Assembly (NCBI GenBank): GCA_021740645.1
Contig: JAIOZL010000025.1
Coordinates: 1 to 64,000, forward strand
Length of the DNA: 64,000 nucleotides
Source: Bacteroidales bacterium
GTDB taxonomy: Bacteria; Bacteroidota; Bacteroidia; Bacteroidales; JAADJA01
Direction: 5' to 3'
Every line of letters begins with the position of its first letter. Position 1 is the first letter of the stretch. Shown here in pieces: positions 18,482 to 28,367 of this stretch. The notes beneath the pieces were generated by a model. That model had not been told where the DNA came from. It saw nothing but the letters and a program-made list of their open reading frames with translations, and made no database searches. Position numbers and translations under genes: made by a program.

Positions 18482-19207
18482 ATGACTTCTGAAGCCTTTT
18501 TTAAAATGTCGTATGGAATTTACTTAATAAGTTCAAAATACGAAAATGACAAATGTGGTTATATAGCAAATACTGCCTTTCAGGTAACTGCTGAGCCACC
18601 TCAAATTGCTATTAGCTGCCACAAAGATAACACAAGTGCCACAATCATTGAAAAGAGTGGGGTTTTCGCCGTTTCAGTGCTGGAAAAAAATACCGATGCC
18701 GGTTTGATTGGATTGTTTGGCTATCAAAGTGGTAATGAAGAAGAAAAATTTGAGAGAGTTAGTTACCTTGAAGGGAAAAATGGAGCCCCTGTTATCACTA
18801 CACATGCAGTGGCATATTTTGAATGTAAAGTAGTTGATAAGTTTGATGTTGGATCGCATTATCTTTTTATTGGAGAAGTTACAGAAGGAGAATTATTAGC
18901 CCCTGAAAAAGATTCACTTACTTATAAATACTTTAGGGATGAAATGAAACTTATGGCACCTGAAAGAGCACCCACTTACATTGATAAAAGTAAATTAGCA
19001 TTAAAAAATGATCAAAGTGATTTAAATAAAAAGGAGGAAGACTTTGGACCAAATTTCATCTGTCCTATCTGTGCCTATGTTTATGAACCAGCGATAGGTG
19101 ATGACTCCCAGGGAATTGCTGAGGGAACTCCTTTTGCAGATTTACCTGAAGATTGGGTTTGTCCAATTTGTGCTGCTGCAAAATCAGTATTTATTTCTGA
19201 AAACTAA
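18482..19207 (+). CDS. Flavin reductase-rubredoxin fusion (Hrb-like)
   Basis: 241 residues in two domains. Residues 1-165 are a flavin reductase-like split-barrel FMN domain (MSYGIYLISSKYENDKCGYIANTAFQV). Residues 190-236 are rubredoxin, with four iron-ligand cysteines at 194, 197, 227 and 230. High-molecular-weight rubredoxins of this layout pass electrons from NAD(P)H to flavodiiron proteins or rubrerythrins for O2, NO or peroxide removal in anaerobes. Both glycines that normally follow the CPxC knuckles are alanine here (Ala198, Ala231). The acceptor protein is not in this window. It fits a strict or facultative anaerobe under oxidative challenge. Confidence 0.85.
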   Translation: MTSEAFFKMSYGIYLISSKYENDKCGYIANTAFQVTAEPPQIAISCHKDNTSATIIEKSGVFAVSVLEKNTDAGLIGLFGYQSGNEEEKFERVSYLEGKNGAPVITTHAVAYFECKVVDKFDVGSHYLFIGEVTEGELLAPEKDSLTYKYFRDEMKLMAPERAPTYIDKSKLALKNDQSDLNKKEEDFGPNFICPICAYVYEPAIGDDSQGIAEGTPFADLPEDWVCPICAAAKSVFISEN

Positions 19208-19364
19208 TAGGTTGCATGTTCTATTTTTAAATAACCTCAGAGGGAAATCTCAGTGGTTGGAGGCTCGGAGAGCTCATATTATATACCAAAAATTTCCTAT
19301 TTAACATAGCGAATTTATAGAAATGAAATAATTTTAAGATTTTTGCAAAACAAATGATTCTATT

Positions 19365-19916
19365 ATGAGCGAGATTCCTGAATCACCGGTCACTTCTAAA
19401 AATGTTTTTGAGCTTTTAACAGTTGCTAACGATTATTGTATAGCAATGCGTAATGCTGAAACCACTTCTAAAGCCAAGCTAATAGACTACCTGAGGAAAG
19501 TATGTCCGTTGCTCTATATAAAAGCTAGTCTCCTTCCTGAAACTGAGGTGAGTAATCCTGATGCAAACGAACGTTTTGTCACAGAGGAAGATTGGGAAAT
19601 CTTATTCAATACCTTAAGAAATAAATTCGGAAAACAAGACGAATTTTGGTATGTAGATAATGCGGACAATACGAATGACATGATCAAGGGAAGCCTGGCT
19701 GAGCACTTTACTGACATTTACCAGGATTTGCAGGATTTTATATCGCTTTATCAAAAAAACACTATCGCTGCTAAAGAAAATGCCATTTCTGAAGTCAACA
19801 GATTATTTAAATCCCGCTGGGGATTCCGTCTGGTAAATGCTCACAAGACATTGCACTATTTATCTGAAACAAAAGAAGAAATTGACCTGGCAACTCCTGA
19901 GAATCCACTATTCTGA
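19365..19916 (+). CDS. DUF5063 domain-containing protein
   Basis: This 183-residue acidic, helical cytoplasmic protein matches the DUF5063 family, seen mostly in Bacteroidota. It has no signal peptide, membrane segment or catalytic motif. The ending HYLSETKEEIDLATPENPLF is typical of the family as I recall it. It stands alone on the plus strand, runs tail-to-tail with the nuclease gene and overlaps it by 9 bases. It ends in TGA, showing that TGA is a normal stop in this genome. Function unknown. Confidence 0.65.
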   Translation: MSEIPESPVTSKNVFELLTVANDYCIAMRNAETTSKAKLIDYLRKVCPLLYIKASLLPETEVSNPDANERFVTEEDWEILFNTLRNKFGKQDEFWYVDNADNTNDMIKGSLAEHFTDIYQDLQDFISLYQKNTIAAKENAISEVNRLFKSRWGFRLVNAHKTLHYLSETKEEIDLATPENPLF

Positions 19917-20768
19917 TTTTTGAAGCTCGAAGTAAAGATAAGCATGATCAGAAAAGTCTTTTATCCATTGTTCCGTTTCATCTGAACCCAAAGCATTTTT
20001 TGTTAAGCCACAAACCTTTACGTTTTTATCATTAAATTTTTTAAACGCAAGATGGTCTGACGCAAAAACATGATCAAGATTACCAAGAAGGCCTGAATTT
20101 CTGCCATTATAATAGCTGTAGTCATGTGATTTTGATAAAAGCTTCATCTTATAGTTTCCAGAGGCCGCCATTTTTTTCATTCTTTCAATTTCCTCTTCGG
20201 ATGTTACATCATGATCCCCATATGTATAATTCATACCCATGGAATTAAAATCGCCTGCCACAATAAAATTTGCTTTATTCACACCTCCTGCTTTTTCATT
20301 AATCGCTTTCTTTAGACTCCTTATTTTATTAAACATGTCATCACGTAAGCCCCATCCAACGGGGTCTTTAAGACTTTTCAAGTGAACAAAAAGCAATGAA
20401 TATTTTACATCATCTATCACAACTGTGAGCAACATTCCAGGCCTGAGCATTTGATTACCCGACTTAAATTCAATTCGTTGTGTAATAAATGAGGTAAATG
20501 TGCCGCGAACTGCAAGCAGAATTTCCTGGGATTGCGGGCCTTCTGTGATATAAAAGGAATATCCCCGAAAGTGTTCCATAAATTCTTCAAAAACATCCGT
20601 ACTTCTTACTTCGAATATGGCGAAAATATCAGGATCATTGGACTTGATCTCATTCACTACTTTTAGCACTTTCGCTTTAAAATATGGTTTTAAATGTCCA
20701 TTTTCATCCCTTGAATCAGACCCAAAATTCTCTATATTCCAGGTCAAACAATTAAATAGTTTTTCCAT
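19908..20768 (-). CDS. Endonuclease/exonuclease/phosphatase family protein
   Basis: This 286-residue protein has the EEP (DNase I-like) fold. It shows LTWNIENFG at the start (Asn of the active site), FAIFEVR with the metal-binding Glu, FIVAGDFNSMG near residue 167 (Asp and Asn) and a late KDFSDHAYLYFEL with Asp-His. These are the usual catalytic residues. No signal peptide is seen. Such proteins may cut DNA, RNA or phosphoesters of lipids; the sequence does not decide which. It is a single-gene unit. Confidence 0.75.
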   Translation of the reverse strand: MEKLFNCLTWNIENFGSDSRDENGHLKPYFKAKVLKVVNEIKSNDPDIFAIFEVRSTDVFEEFMEHFRGYSFYITEGPQSQEILLAVRGTFTSFITQRIEFKSGNQMLRPGMLLTVVIDDVKYSLLFVHLKSLKDPVGWGLRDDMFNKIRSLKKAINEKAGGVNKANFIVAGDFNSMGMNYTYGDHDVTSEEEIERMKKMAASGNYKMKLLSKSHDYSYYNGRNSGLLGNLDHVFASDHLAFKKFNDKNVKVCGLTKNALGSDETEQWIKDFSDHAYLYFELQKSE

Positions 20769-20841
20769 TTTAAAGGTTTTAGTTGGTGAATAATATGTAA
20801 AGGTAGTAAATATTTAAAGGCAGGTCAATATAGAAAAACAA

Positions 20842-22704
20842 CTAAATTGATTCATACTTTGCAAAAAGATTATTCATTAGTTTCAAAAGCTTTCTCCTGT
20901 TAATGGGTTTGGAAATATATTCATCACAACCAACTTCCTGGCTTTTTTTATAATCGTCAGCCATGGCATAGGCAGTTTGCGCAATAATAGGTACGTTCAG
21001 AAACTCTTTAATGATGGAGGTGACTTCATACCCGTTGATACCGGGCAATTTAATGTCCATTAGGATCAAATTAATCTCAGGATGCTTCTTAGCCAAATCA
21101 ATCGCATTTTTACCATCTTTGGCTAAAAGTATGCTTGCATTAGTCGCGCGTAATACTTCTTTCAAATATATAATACTCATATCGTCATCTTCAACAATAA
21201 GTATTTTTTTATCCTCCCAATTGTAAAATACTTCACCATTTTCATCTTTCAGCAGGAATTCTTCTGTAGCAGAAACAATGGCTGATTCAGGTAGTGTAAA
21301 ATAAAATTGGGAGCCAGATTCAAGGACAGATTCAAACCAAATTATCCCTCCTAATGCATGTACGAGATTCTTTGCAAGGGAAAGGCCTATTCCTAAACCA
21401 CTGTATAATTTTGAAATCTCATGCTCATATTTAAAAAGCGGATCAAATATTTTATCCTGAATATCAGGTGAGATACCCATTCCAGTATCCTTAACGAAGA
21501 ATATAATATCTTTCTTTTTTACAGAATCTTTTGCCTGAATGTCTTTAGCCTGGCGGCTACAACCAAACTCAATATATCCTTCACCAGTAAACTTAATCGC
21601 ATTATTGATCAAACAATATAAAATTTGTTTTAACCTTTCTTCGTCAGTAAATAATTGTGTATTTCCATTTACATTTATACTCAGCCTTAAATCCACGTGC
21701 TCTCTCTGTGTATATAGTTCATCTTTTTTAAAATGATCATATATCTCTGTAAGGAATTTTGCAATAGGAAATTCACGGCTTTTTAACTCCAATTTCCCTG
21801 ATTCGATATAGTTATAACTAACAGCATCATCCACAATTTTCATTAATGAATTTGCACAAGATTTTATTATATCGATATAATTATTCTTTTCACCTGCAGG
21901 AATGTTTTCATCTCTAAGGATTTCAGAAAATCCCAGGATACCATTCATTGGAGTCCTGATCTCAACACTGATATCCTTTAAAAAATCAATATCTTTAGCT
22001 TCCGGCTTTTTTACGGAAGTTGGTTTATTTTCTAAATCTTTGTTGGTATCAATATTCACATTCTCAATTTTTTTCTTTAATTCTTCCGTTCTCTTTCTTA
22101 ATTCCGTTTCAAAGGAAGAATTCACTTTTTTAAGTTCTTCCAGCAAATTCAATTTTTCAAATTTAGCAATTGCCATTTTGATTACCTGGTGGATCATTAG
22201 GCTAAATTGCCTTACTTTAAACCTGTTATCATCTGTTGCATAAAAAACAAAGCTACCAAGAGGAATTACCAAGCTTTGAAAAGGGAAAAGTCCTATTAAA
22301 AATGGAGGAACTGATCCATCAAATGCACCAGAACTTTTCAGATTAACATTTCCTGATTCAATAAAATGAGGCTCCTCATCCAGCTTCACAAGACTTTCCT
22401 CAACTAAAGGGATAACAAAACGATTTAAATCATTATAATCATCTTCTGCATAAACCGCGTGCGTAATCAAATGGCCTTCTTTTACAGCACAGCATGCACC
22501 ATATTGTAAATCCAGGATAACGCATATACGTTCCACAAGGTTGTTAAGTAACTCATCACTTTTATTGGCCATTTCTATCGTTTCAGAAACTAACCATAAA
22601 AGTAATTTTTCCTCCATCCATCCAGGTGACAAGGCACCTTGTTTTTCAAGAAGTTTAATCCTTAACTTCAATTCCGTAATGACTGTATCTTGCTTGGTAG
22701 CCAT
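20842..22704 (-). CDS. Hybrid histidine kinase-response regulator lacking the H-box His
   Basis: About 620 residues and no membrane segment. The N-terminal 200 residues look GAF-like and are followed by a coiled coil (about 205-245). The dimerisation box reads KDISVEIRTPMNG, where the phospho-acceptor His of SHEIRTPMNG is Val247. The ATPase domain is intact: LINNAIKFTGEG, KDTGMGISPDIQ and GLGIGLSLAKNLV. The C-terminal receiver has the acceptor Asp in LILMDIKLPGINGYE and the Lys in YISKPI. With the phospho-acceptor His missing, autophosphorylation in the usual way is not expected. It may act as a phosphatase, an allosteric partner, or a receiver for another kinase. Confidence 0.85.
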   Translation of the reverse strand: MATKQDTVITELKLRIKLLEKQGALSPGWMEEKLLLWLVSETIEMANKSDELLNNLVERICVILDLQYGACCAVKEGHLITHAVYAEDDYNDLNRFVIPLVEESLVKLDEEPHFIESGNVNLKSSGAFDGSVPPFLIGLFPFQSLVIPLGSFVFYATDDNRFKVRQFSLMIHQVIKMAIAKFEKLNLLEELKKVNSSFETELRKRTEELKKKIENVNIDTNKDLENKPTSVKKPEAKDIDFLKDISVEIRTPMNGILGFSEILRDENIPAGEKNNYIDIIKSCANSLMKIVDDAVSYNYIESGKLELKSREFPIAKFLTEIYDHFKKDELYTQREHVDLRLSINVNGNTQLFTDEERLKQILYCLINNAIKFTGEGYIEFGCSRQAKDIQAKDSVKKKDIIFFVKDTGMGISPDIQDKIFDPLFKYEHEISKLYSGLGIGLSLAKNLVHALGGIIWFESVLESGSQFYFTLPESAIVSATEEFLLKDENGEVFYNWEDKKILIVEDDDMSIIYLKEVLRATNASILLAKDGKNAIDLAKKHPEINLILMDIKLPGINGYEVTSIIKEFLNVPIIAQTAYAMADDYKKSQEVGCDEYISKPINRRKLLKLMNNLFAKYESI

Positions 22705-23078
22705 ATTGATATAATAGCTCTTCCAATAATACAAGAATAAATATGCAATGAACCTTTCAGCTCATTGGTTACTAATTATCCCTACATTCCTGAAATATAC
22801 CTTAATTTATTAATTTATTGAACATTAACTATCCTACCACTACAATTAGTAATGACTTTTGTTCGAGCTGGAAATAGTCAAATATAATTCCATTAATATG
22901 CTCCAGATATAGACATCCTCCAAATATAACTCATTAACAATATTTTAACAGCTTATTTTAAAAGAAAACCTCTTTATAAAGTTATAAAAATTTATTCCCA
23001 AATCTAAATAATGTCTAAATTTTGGAAAATAGTCCAAATATGAGACAATTAACCAATTAACCTTAAAATTTGCAAATA

Positions 23079-23095
23079 TGACATTATAATTGTCA
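23079..23095. promoter_or_regulatory. Inverted repeat TGACA-N7-TGTCA upstream of feoAB
   Basis: A 5-bp inverted repeat around the AT-rich centre TTATAAT, 107 bases before the FeoAB start. Its place suggests a metal-regulator operator, but it is not a clear Fur or DtxR consensus. Confidence 0.25.
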
Positions 23096-23164
23096 GAAAA
23101 GTATTGCTAGCCACGACAGGTTTATTTATTTTTTGAGTAATACTTTATCCGAATTAAATTTAAA

Positions 23165-23172
23165 TATCTTTG
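23165..23172 (+). promoter_or_regulatory. -7 promoter element TATCTTTG
   Basis: It matches TAnnTTTG 29 bases before the FeoAB ATG. No -33 TTTG lies at the usual distance. Confidence 0.5.
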
Positions 23173-23201
23173 CCAATTCATAATTGATCTAAATTAGGAC
23201 A

Positions 23202-25721
23202 ATGACTTTATTTGATCTCGAGCAGGGAGAAAAAGGTATTATTACCAAAGTTAAAGGCAGGGGGGCATTTAGAAAAAGAATTACCGAAATGGGATTCGTT
23301 CAGGGTAAGGTTGTAACAGTTGTTAAAAAAGCTCCGTTACGTGACCCGATTGAATACAATATTCTTGGATATGAAATATCGCTGAGACAAAGCGAGGCCA
23401 AACTAGTTGAAGTATTATCTTCCTCTGAGGCTTTATTGGGAGTTCACACACTTAACAATTTCCTTGGTACAATAGATGACAAAACCCTAAAAAAATCACT
23501 TAAAGAAAAAAGTAAGGTAATTGACATAGCCCTTGTTGGCAATCCAAATTCCGGGAAAACCACTATTTTCAATTATGCCTCAGGGTCTAAAGAACATGTT
23601 GGGAATTACAGTGGAGTAACTGTAGACTCAAAGCAAGCTAAATTTAAACTTGACGGATACACATTAAATATTATTGACTTACCCGGAACCTACTCTTTAA
23701 CAGCTTACTCACCGGAAGAATTATATGTACGCAAATATATTCTGGGTCACCAACCCGATGTTATTTTAAATGTTATTGATAGTTCTAATCTTGAACGAAA
23801 CCTTTATCTCACAACTCAACTTATTGATATGGATCAAAAGGTTGTGGTTGCCCTGAATATGTATGATGAATTAATACAAAAAGGAGATAAATTCGATTTT
23901 GATTGTTTAGGCAAAATGATTGGAATACCAATTACACCAACCATAGGCTCTAAAGGTACAGGGTTAACGGAGTTATTTAGAAAAGTAATAGAAGTATACG
24001 AAGATAAAGAACCCTCTGTTAGGCATATTCATATTAACTATGGTGAAAATGTTGAAAAATCTATTGGCTTAATCCAAAAAGAAATTAGAAAAAATAAGGG
24101 ATTGGTTGATAAGGTTTCGACAAGATTTTATGCAATTAAATTATTAGAGAAAGATGAAGGTGCTAATTTCTCACTGTCAAGAACACAAAACTTCAATCAA
24201 ATAAAAGAAATTGTAAGTGCAGAAATTAAAAAGCTTGAATCAATTTATAAAGAGGACAGTGAAACCCTTATCACTGATTCGAAATATGGATTTATTGCTG
24301 GAGCTTTAAAAGAGACATATCTACCAAATAAACTAAAACGGAAGGTTAAGACTGAAACTGAAATTATTGATACATTTATTACACATAAAATTTTTGGGTT
24401 TCCCATTTTCATTTTCTTTCTATGGGTAATGTTCCAGGCGACTTTTAACCTGGGTGAAATCCCGCAGGGCTGGATTGAATTCCTGGTTGAAAAAACTGCC
24501 TTTGGAATGGACCAGCTTCTAAACGATAGCTTTTTCAAAGACCTCCTTATAAATGGGGTAATTAATGGAGTTGGTGGGGTAATTGTTTTTCTGCCCAATA
24601 TTATTATTCTTTTCTTCTTTATCTCATTTATGGAAGATACAGGTTATATGGCCCGTGCAGCCTTTATTATGGATAAACTTATGCATAAAATTGGGTTGCA
24701 TGGAAAGTCCTTTATTCCACTCATCATGGGATTTGGCTGCAATGTCCCGGCAATAATGGCTACTAGGACTTTAGAAAACAGGAATGAGAGACTGCTTTCT
24801 ATCCTTATCAATCCGTTTATGTCGTGCAGTGCACGTCTGCCTGTATATATTTTGATTATTGGAGCATTTTTTCCAAAGATGGAAGTAACAGTCCTTTTTA
24901 CTGTCTACGCCATTGGAATTATTTTCGCCATACTGTTTGCTATTCTTTTTAAAAAAACCATATTTAAATCGAAAGAAGCACCCTTTGTTATGGAGCTACC
25001 ACCATATAGGTTGCCAACATTCAGGACAACTGTAAAACATATGTGGATTAAAGCTTCCCTGTATATAAAAAAAATGGGAGGGGTAATAATGGTGGCTGCT
25101 ATTATAATTTGGGCTTTAGGCTATTTCCCCAGGCATACACAAAAATCACTGGAATATGATCAACAGATCAGCGACATTGAAAGATATTACAATCAACAAA
25201 TAAATTATAACCCTGAAACTAAGCTTCATTGGGAACAAGAAAAACGTTTGGAAGTCGATCGGCTCACCTTTGAAAAGCTAAACTATCAGCAGCAAAACTC
25301 ATTTATTGGAATCATAGGGAAAGCAATTCAACCGGTAATGGCCCCTCTGGGTTTTGACTGGAAAATGAGTGTAAGTTTGCTTGCAGGCGTAGCAGCTAAA
25401 GAAGTTGTTGTAAGTACGATGGGAGTTCTTTATCAAACGGATAGCGATCCTAATAATACAAATGAAACACTTATCAAAAAATTGCAAAGTGCAAAGTATT
25501 CTGAAGGAGAAAACTCTGGTGAAAATATTTTTAATAAGGTTTCGGCTTTTTCATTTTTAATGTTTATCCTCTTATATTTTCCCTGTGTTGCTGTTGTAGC
25601 CGCAGTTAGAAGAGAGGCCGGGAAATGGAGGTGGGCACTGTTTATGGTAACTTATACCACTGCTGTTGCATGGGTGGTGTCTTTTCTGGTTTACCAGATT
25701 GGTGCCGCACTGTTTTTGTAA
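23202..25721 (+). CDS. feoB: Fused FeoA-FeoB ferrous iron transporter
   Basis: 839 residues. Positions 1-75 form a FeoA SH3-like domain (GEKGIITKVKGRGAFRKRITEMGFVQG). Then comes the FeoB G domain with G1 GNPNSGKT (113-120), G3 IDLPGTYSL and the NMYDE base-recognition region. A helical domain and a membrane part with about eight segments follow, carrying the gate motifs GFGCNVPAIMATRT and SCSARLPVYILI. FeoB imports Fe(II) across the inner membrane under low oxygen. FeoA-FeoB fusion is usual in Bacteroidota. The gene is monocistronic and ends 2 bases from the convergent TPR lipoprotein. Nearby bacterioferritin gives a local iron theme. Confidence 0.95.
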   Translation: MTLFDLEQGEKGIITKVKGRGAFRKRITEMGFVQGKVVTVVKKAPLRDPIEYNILGYEISLRQSEAKLVEVLSSSEALLGVHTLNNFLGTIDDKTLKKSLKEKSKVIDIALVGNPNSGKTTIFNYASGSKEHVGNYSGVTVDSKQAKFKLDGYTLNIIDLPGTYSLTAYSPEELYVRKYILGHQPDVILNVIDSSNLERNLYLTTQLIDMDQKVVVALNMYDELIQKGDKFDFDCLGKMIGIPITPTIGSKGTGLTELFRKVIEVYEDKEPSVRHIHINYGENVEKSIGLIQKEIRKNKGLVDKVSTRFYAIKLLEKDEGANFSLSRTQNFNQIKEIVSAEIKKLESIYKEDSETLITDSKYGFIAGALKETYLPNKLKRKVKTETEIIDTFITHKIFGFPIFIFFLWVMFQATFNLGEIPQGWIEFLVEKTAFGMDQLLNDSFFKDLLINGVINGVGGVIVFLPNIIILFFFISFMEDTGYMARAAFIMDKLMHKIGLHGKSFIPLIMGFGCNVPAIMATRTLENRNERLLSILINPFMSCSARLPVYILIIGAFFPKMEVTVLFTVYAIGIIFAILFAILFKKTIFKSKEAPFVMELPPYRLPTFRTTVKHMWIKASLYIKKMGGVIMVAAIIIWALGYFPRHTQKSLEYDQQISDIERYYNQQINYNPETKLHWEQEKRLEVDRLTFEKLNYQQQNSFIGIIGKAIQPVMAPLGFDWKMSVSLLAGVAAKEVVVSTMGVLYQTDSDPNNTNETLIKKLQSAKYSEGENSGENIFNKVSAFSFLMFILLYFPCVAVVAAVRREAGKWRWALFMVTYTTAVAWVVSFLVYQIGAALFL

Positions 25722-25723
25722 TT

Positions 25724-26761
25724 TCAATGGGAGGTTTGATTGATTAAATAATCGTCAATCCGATTAAGGCCGTCAATTGCTTTTTCATAATTTGGAAGAA
25801 GTTCAAGGGTTTTTTTATAATCTTTTCTTGAGTTTTCAACATCTTTAAGTAATTCATAAGCAAAACCTCTATTGTAATAAGCATCGATGTAATCGTCCTT
25901 TATTTCAATGCATTTGGTAAACTGGTTTATTGCCTCAGGAAAATCCTTTTGAAAAACAAGTTTAATGTATCCGACATTATAATATGCAATGTAAAAATCA
26001 GGATCCTGATCCAGGATAGAGTTATAGGTTTGAATAGCTTTTTCGTAATCTGCGTTTTCCTGGTAAAACATTGCCAGGTAATATTTCACATCGATATTAT
26101 CTGGTTCAATATTTAATGCATTATTGAAATAATCAACGGCAAGTTTATTCTTTTTCTCGGCATAAAGCATCCCCAACTGAATATGGGCATCCATGTAATT
26201 TTGCTGAACATCAATAGATTTTTGGAAATTCCTGATTCCCCTTATTGTATCCCCATTTTCCATCATCACGAGCCCTCTTAAATAGTATCCCTTAGCAGAA
26301 AGTTCATCTTTTTTTAAGGCAATATCTATATAGGTTAGAGCCTTTTTATATTCTCTGATTGCCACACTTATTTCAGCAAGCTTGAGATAGGCCTCGGTTT
26401 GATCTGAATCCAACTCAATCGCTTTTTCAAGCGCTCGGACGGTCTTCTTCATTTTGCCCAAAGCGAGGTAAACATCTGATAATGTAACATAATACGTACT
26501 ATATGTAGAATCTATTTCAAGTGCAGATAAAATGTCTTTTAATGCCGAATAATAATCCCCCTTTTGAAGATAAAGTTCCGACCTCTGATGAAAAAGATCA
26601 GGATTGATGGTATCATTTTTAATTTTCTCATTTAACAACTCAATTTGGCTACTGGATTTTTTTAAAGTGGTACTGCTTTCTTTTTGCTCATTTTTAGTAG
26701 AATCCGTACTGCAACTATATACCAGCAATACCATGACCAATCCATATAAATACTTACTCAT
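25724..26761 (-). CDS. TPR repeat lipoprotein
   Basis: About 345 residues with a lipoprotein signal (MSKYLYGLVMVLLVYSCSTDS, lipid Cys near residue 17). Some seven to eight TPR repeats such as YYVTLSDVYLALGKMKKTVRALEKAIELD and AYYNRGFAYELLKDVENSRKDYKKTLELL follow. I start at the ATG at 26761, since the upstream open frame adds a non-signal leader. It lies downstream of recA on the same strand and may be read through from it. Such lipoproteins act as envelope scaffolds; no specific partner is known. Confidence 0.8.
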   Translation of the reverse strand: MSKYLYGLVMVLLVYSCSTDSTKNEQKESSTTLKKSSSQIELLNEKIKNDTINPDLFHQRSELYLQKGDYYSALKDILSALEIDSTYSTYYVTLSDVYLALGKMKKTVRALEKAIELDSDQTEAYLKLAEISVAIREYKKALTYIDIALKKDELSAKGYYLRGLVMMENGDTIRGIRNFQKSIDVQQNYMDAHIQLGMLYAEKKNKLAVDYFNNALNIEPDNIDVKYYLAMFYQENADYEKAIQTYNSILDQDPDFYIAYYNVGYIKLVFQKDFPEAINQFTKCIEIKDDYIDAYYNRGFAYELLKDVENSRKDYKKTLELLPNYEKAIDGLNRIDDYLINQTSH

Positions 26762-26825
26762 ATTACCTGAAAATTCGTTCGTAAAAACTATAAAACGAAA
26801 GATATGCAAAGGTGGTGTGAACAGA

Positions 26826-27827
26826 CTAAACTTTTTCCCTGATCAATTTTTCTATTTCTTCTGCTAGCTCAGGGTTATCTGTTAACAAGGCTTTAACTGC
26901 ATCTCTTCCCTGACCCAACTTAGTCTCACCATAGCTATACCATGACCCACTTTTATTAATTATTCCCATATCCACTCCCAGATCGATCAACTCCCCGGTT
27001 TTAGAAAATCCTTCGCCATAAATAATATCGAATTCTGCAGTTTGAAACGGAGGGGCAACTTTGTTTTTTACAACCTTAACCCTCACACGGTTACCCACTA
27101 CTTTATCTCCATCTTTAATCTGGCTAATCCTTCTGATATCTAATCGCACAGATGCATAAAATTTTAGGGCATTCCCCCCGGTCGTAGTTTCAGGATTACC
27201 GAACATTACGCCAATTTTTTCGCGGAGTTGGTTTATGAATACACAACAAGCTCCCGTTTTACTAATTGTGGAGGTTAACTTACGAAGAGCCTGAGACATT
27301 AGTCGGGCTTGCAAACCCATCTTGGAATCACCCATTTCACCCTCAATTTCACTTCGGGGAGTTAGTGCGGCAACTGAATCAATCACAATTATATCAATAG
27401 CTCCCGACCGAATGAGATTCTCCGTTATCTCCAGTGCTTGCTCCCCATTATCAGGTTGGGAAACCAAAAGGTTTTCAATATCAACTCCAAGTTTTTGTGC
27501 ATAAAACCTGTCGAATGCATGTTCAGCATCAATAAATGCTGCGATTCCACCCAATTTTTGAGCCTCAGCAATTGCATGAATAGCCAGGGTTGTTTTTCCA
27601 GATGCTTCCGGGCCATAAATCTCCACTACCCTACCCTTCGGTAAACCTCCTATTCCAAGGGAAATATCCAATCCTATTGATCCCGTAGAAATAGCAGGAA
27701 TTTTTTCAATATTGGAATCGCCCAATTTCATTATCGCACCTTTTCCGTACGAACGCTCAATTTTATCAAGGGTTAATTGAAGGGCTTTTAATTTTTCTTT
27801 ATTGCCTTCATTGTTTTCTTTCGCCAT
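26826..27827 (-). CDS. recA: Recombinase A
   Basis: About 333 residues, with the RecA ATPase core: Walker [10 protein letters not shown] near residue 70, Walker [11 protein letters not shown], the L1/L2 region ending [29 protein letters not shown], and a C-terminal acidic end. RecA forms filaments on single-stranded DNA, drives strand exchange and triggers LexA self-cleavage. I start at the ATG at 27827 (MAKENNEGN), which is the family start; the longer frame overlaps the peroxiredoxin gene. It is probably co-transcribed with that gene. No inteins or unusual features are seen. Confidence 0.97.
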   Translation of the reverse strand: MAKENNEGNKEKLKALQLTLDKIERSYGKGAIMKLGDSNIEKIPAISTGSIGLDISLGIGGLPKGRVVEIYGPEASGKTTLAIHAIAEAQKLGGIAAFIDAEHAFDRFYAQKLGVDIENLLVSQPDNGEQALEITENLIRSGAIDIIVIDSVAALTPRSEIEGEMGDSKMGLQARLMSQALRKLTSTISKTGACCVFINQLREKIGVMFGNPETTTGGNALKFYASVRLDIRRISQIKDGDKVVGNRVRVKVVKNKVAPPFQTAEFDIIYGEGFSKTGELIDLGVDMGIINKSGSWYSYGETKLGQGRDAVKALLTDNPELAEEIEKLIREKV

Positions 27828-27843
27828 AATATTATAGTTTTGA

Positions 27844-28308
27844 TTAATATTCACTTAGTATTTGAGCGGTGTGGTCTTTTGTTTTAACCTTCTCAAATAT
27901 TTTCTCAATTTTACCGTTTTCTGAAATAATATATGTAGTACGATAAATACCTTCATACTCTCTTCCATACATACTTTTTACCCCCCAAACTCCGTAATCC
28001 TTTACTACTTTCTTATCTGTATCAGGTATTAATGGATAAGGGAAATTAAACTTTTCAGAGAAACTTTTTTGCTTTTTAATATCATCGGCACTCACCCCAA
28101 TAATAGCAAAACCTTTTTCAATTAATAGGGAATAATTTTCGCTTAAATTACATGCCTCTGCTGTGCATCCCGGGGTGTTCGCTTTGGGATAAAAAAACAG
28201 GATTACTTTTTTTCCTTTATAATCTGCTAATTTTAGTGCCTTGCCATCCTGGTCAATTGCAACTATATCCGGTGCTTTATCGCCAATTTTTAAAGAAATC
28301 TTCATCAT
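27844..28308 (-). CDS. bcp: Thiol peroxidase of the Bcp/PrxQ type
   Basis: This 154-residue peroxiredoxin carries [19 protein letters not shown], with the peroxidatic Cys and, five residues on, the resolving Cys of the PrxQ alpha type. The end, [15 protein letters not shown], is typical. It reduces peroxides and lipid hydroperoxides using thioredoxin. It is followed by recA within 16 bases of the recA ATG, suggesting a transcription unit that joins peroxide defence with DNA repair. A TAATTTTG promoter element lies upstream. Confidence 0.93.
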   Translation of the reverse strand: MMKISLKIGDKAPDIVAIDQDGKALKLADYKGKKVILFFYPKANTPGCTAEACNLSENYSLLIEKGFAIIGVSADDIKKQKSFSEKFNFPYPLIPDTDKKVVKDYGVWGVKSMYGREYEGIYRTTYIISENGKIEKIFEKVKTKDHTAQILSEY

Positions 28309-28324
28309 TTAGTTTTGTTTCGTA

Positions 28325-28332
28325 CAAAATTA
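28325..28332 (-). promoter_or_regulatory. -7 promoter element TAATTTTG
   Basis: It matches TAnnTTTG 16 bases before the peroxiredoxin start and probably drives the peroxiredoxin-recA unit. Confidence 0.5.
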
Positions 28333-28367
28333 AGATAATCATAAAAATTATTGAATAATGAATATCA

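Larger units (their letters stand above)
22735..23201. other. Intergenic region between histidine kinase and feoAB
   Basis: This AT-rich stretch of about 470 bases has no credible gene. It should hold the divergent promoters of the kinase and FeoAB. I see one -7 element at 23165 and one inverted repeat at 23079; nothing else stands out. Confidence 0.6.
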
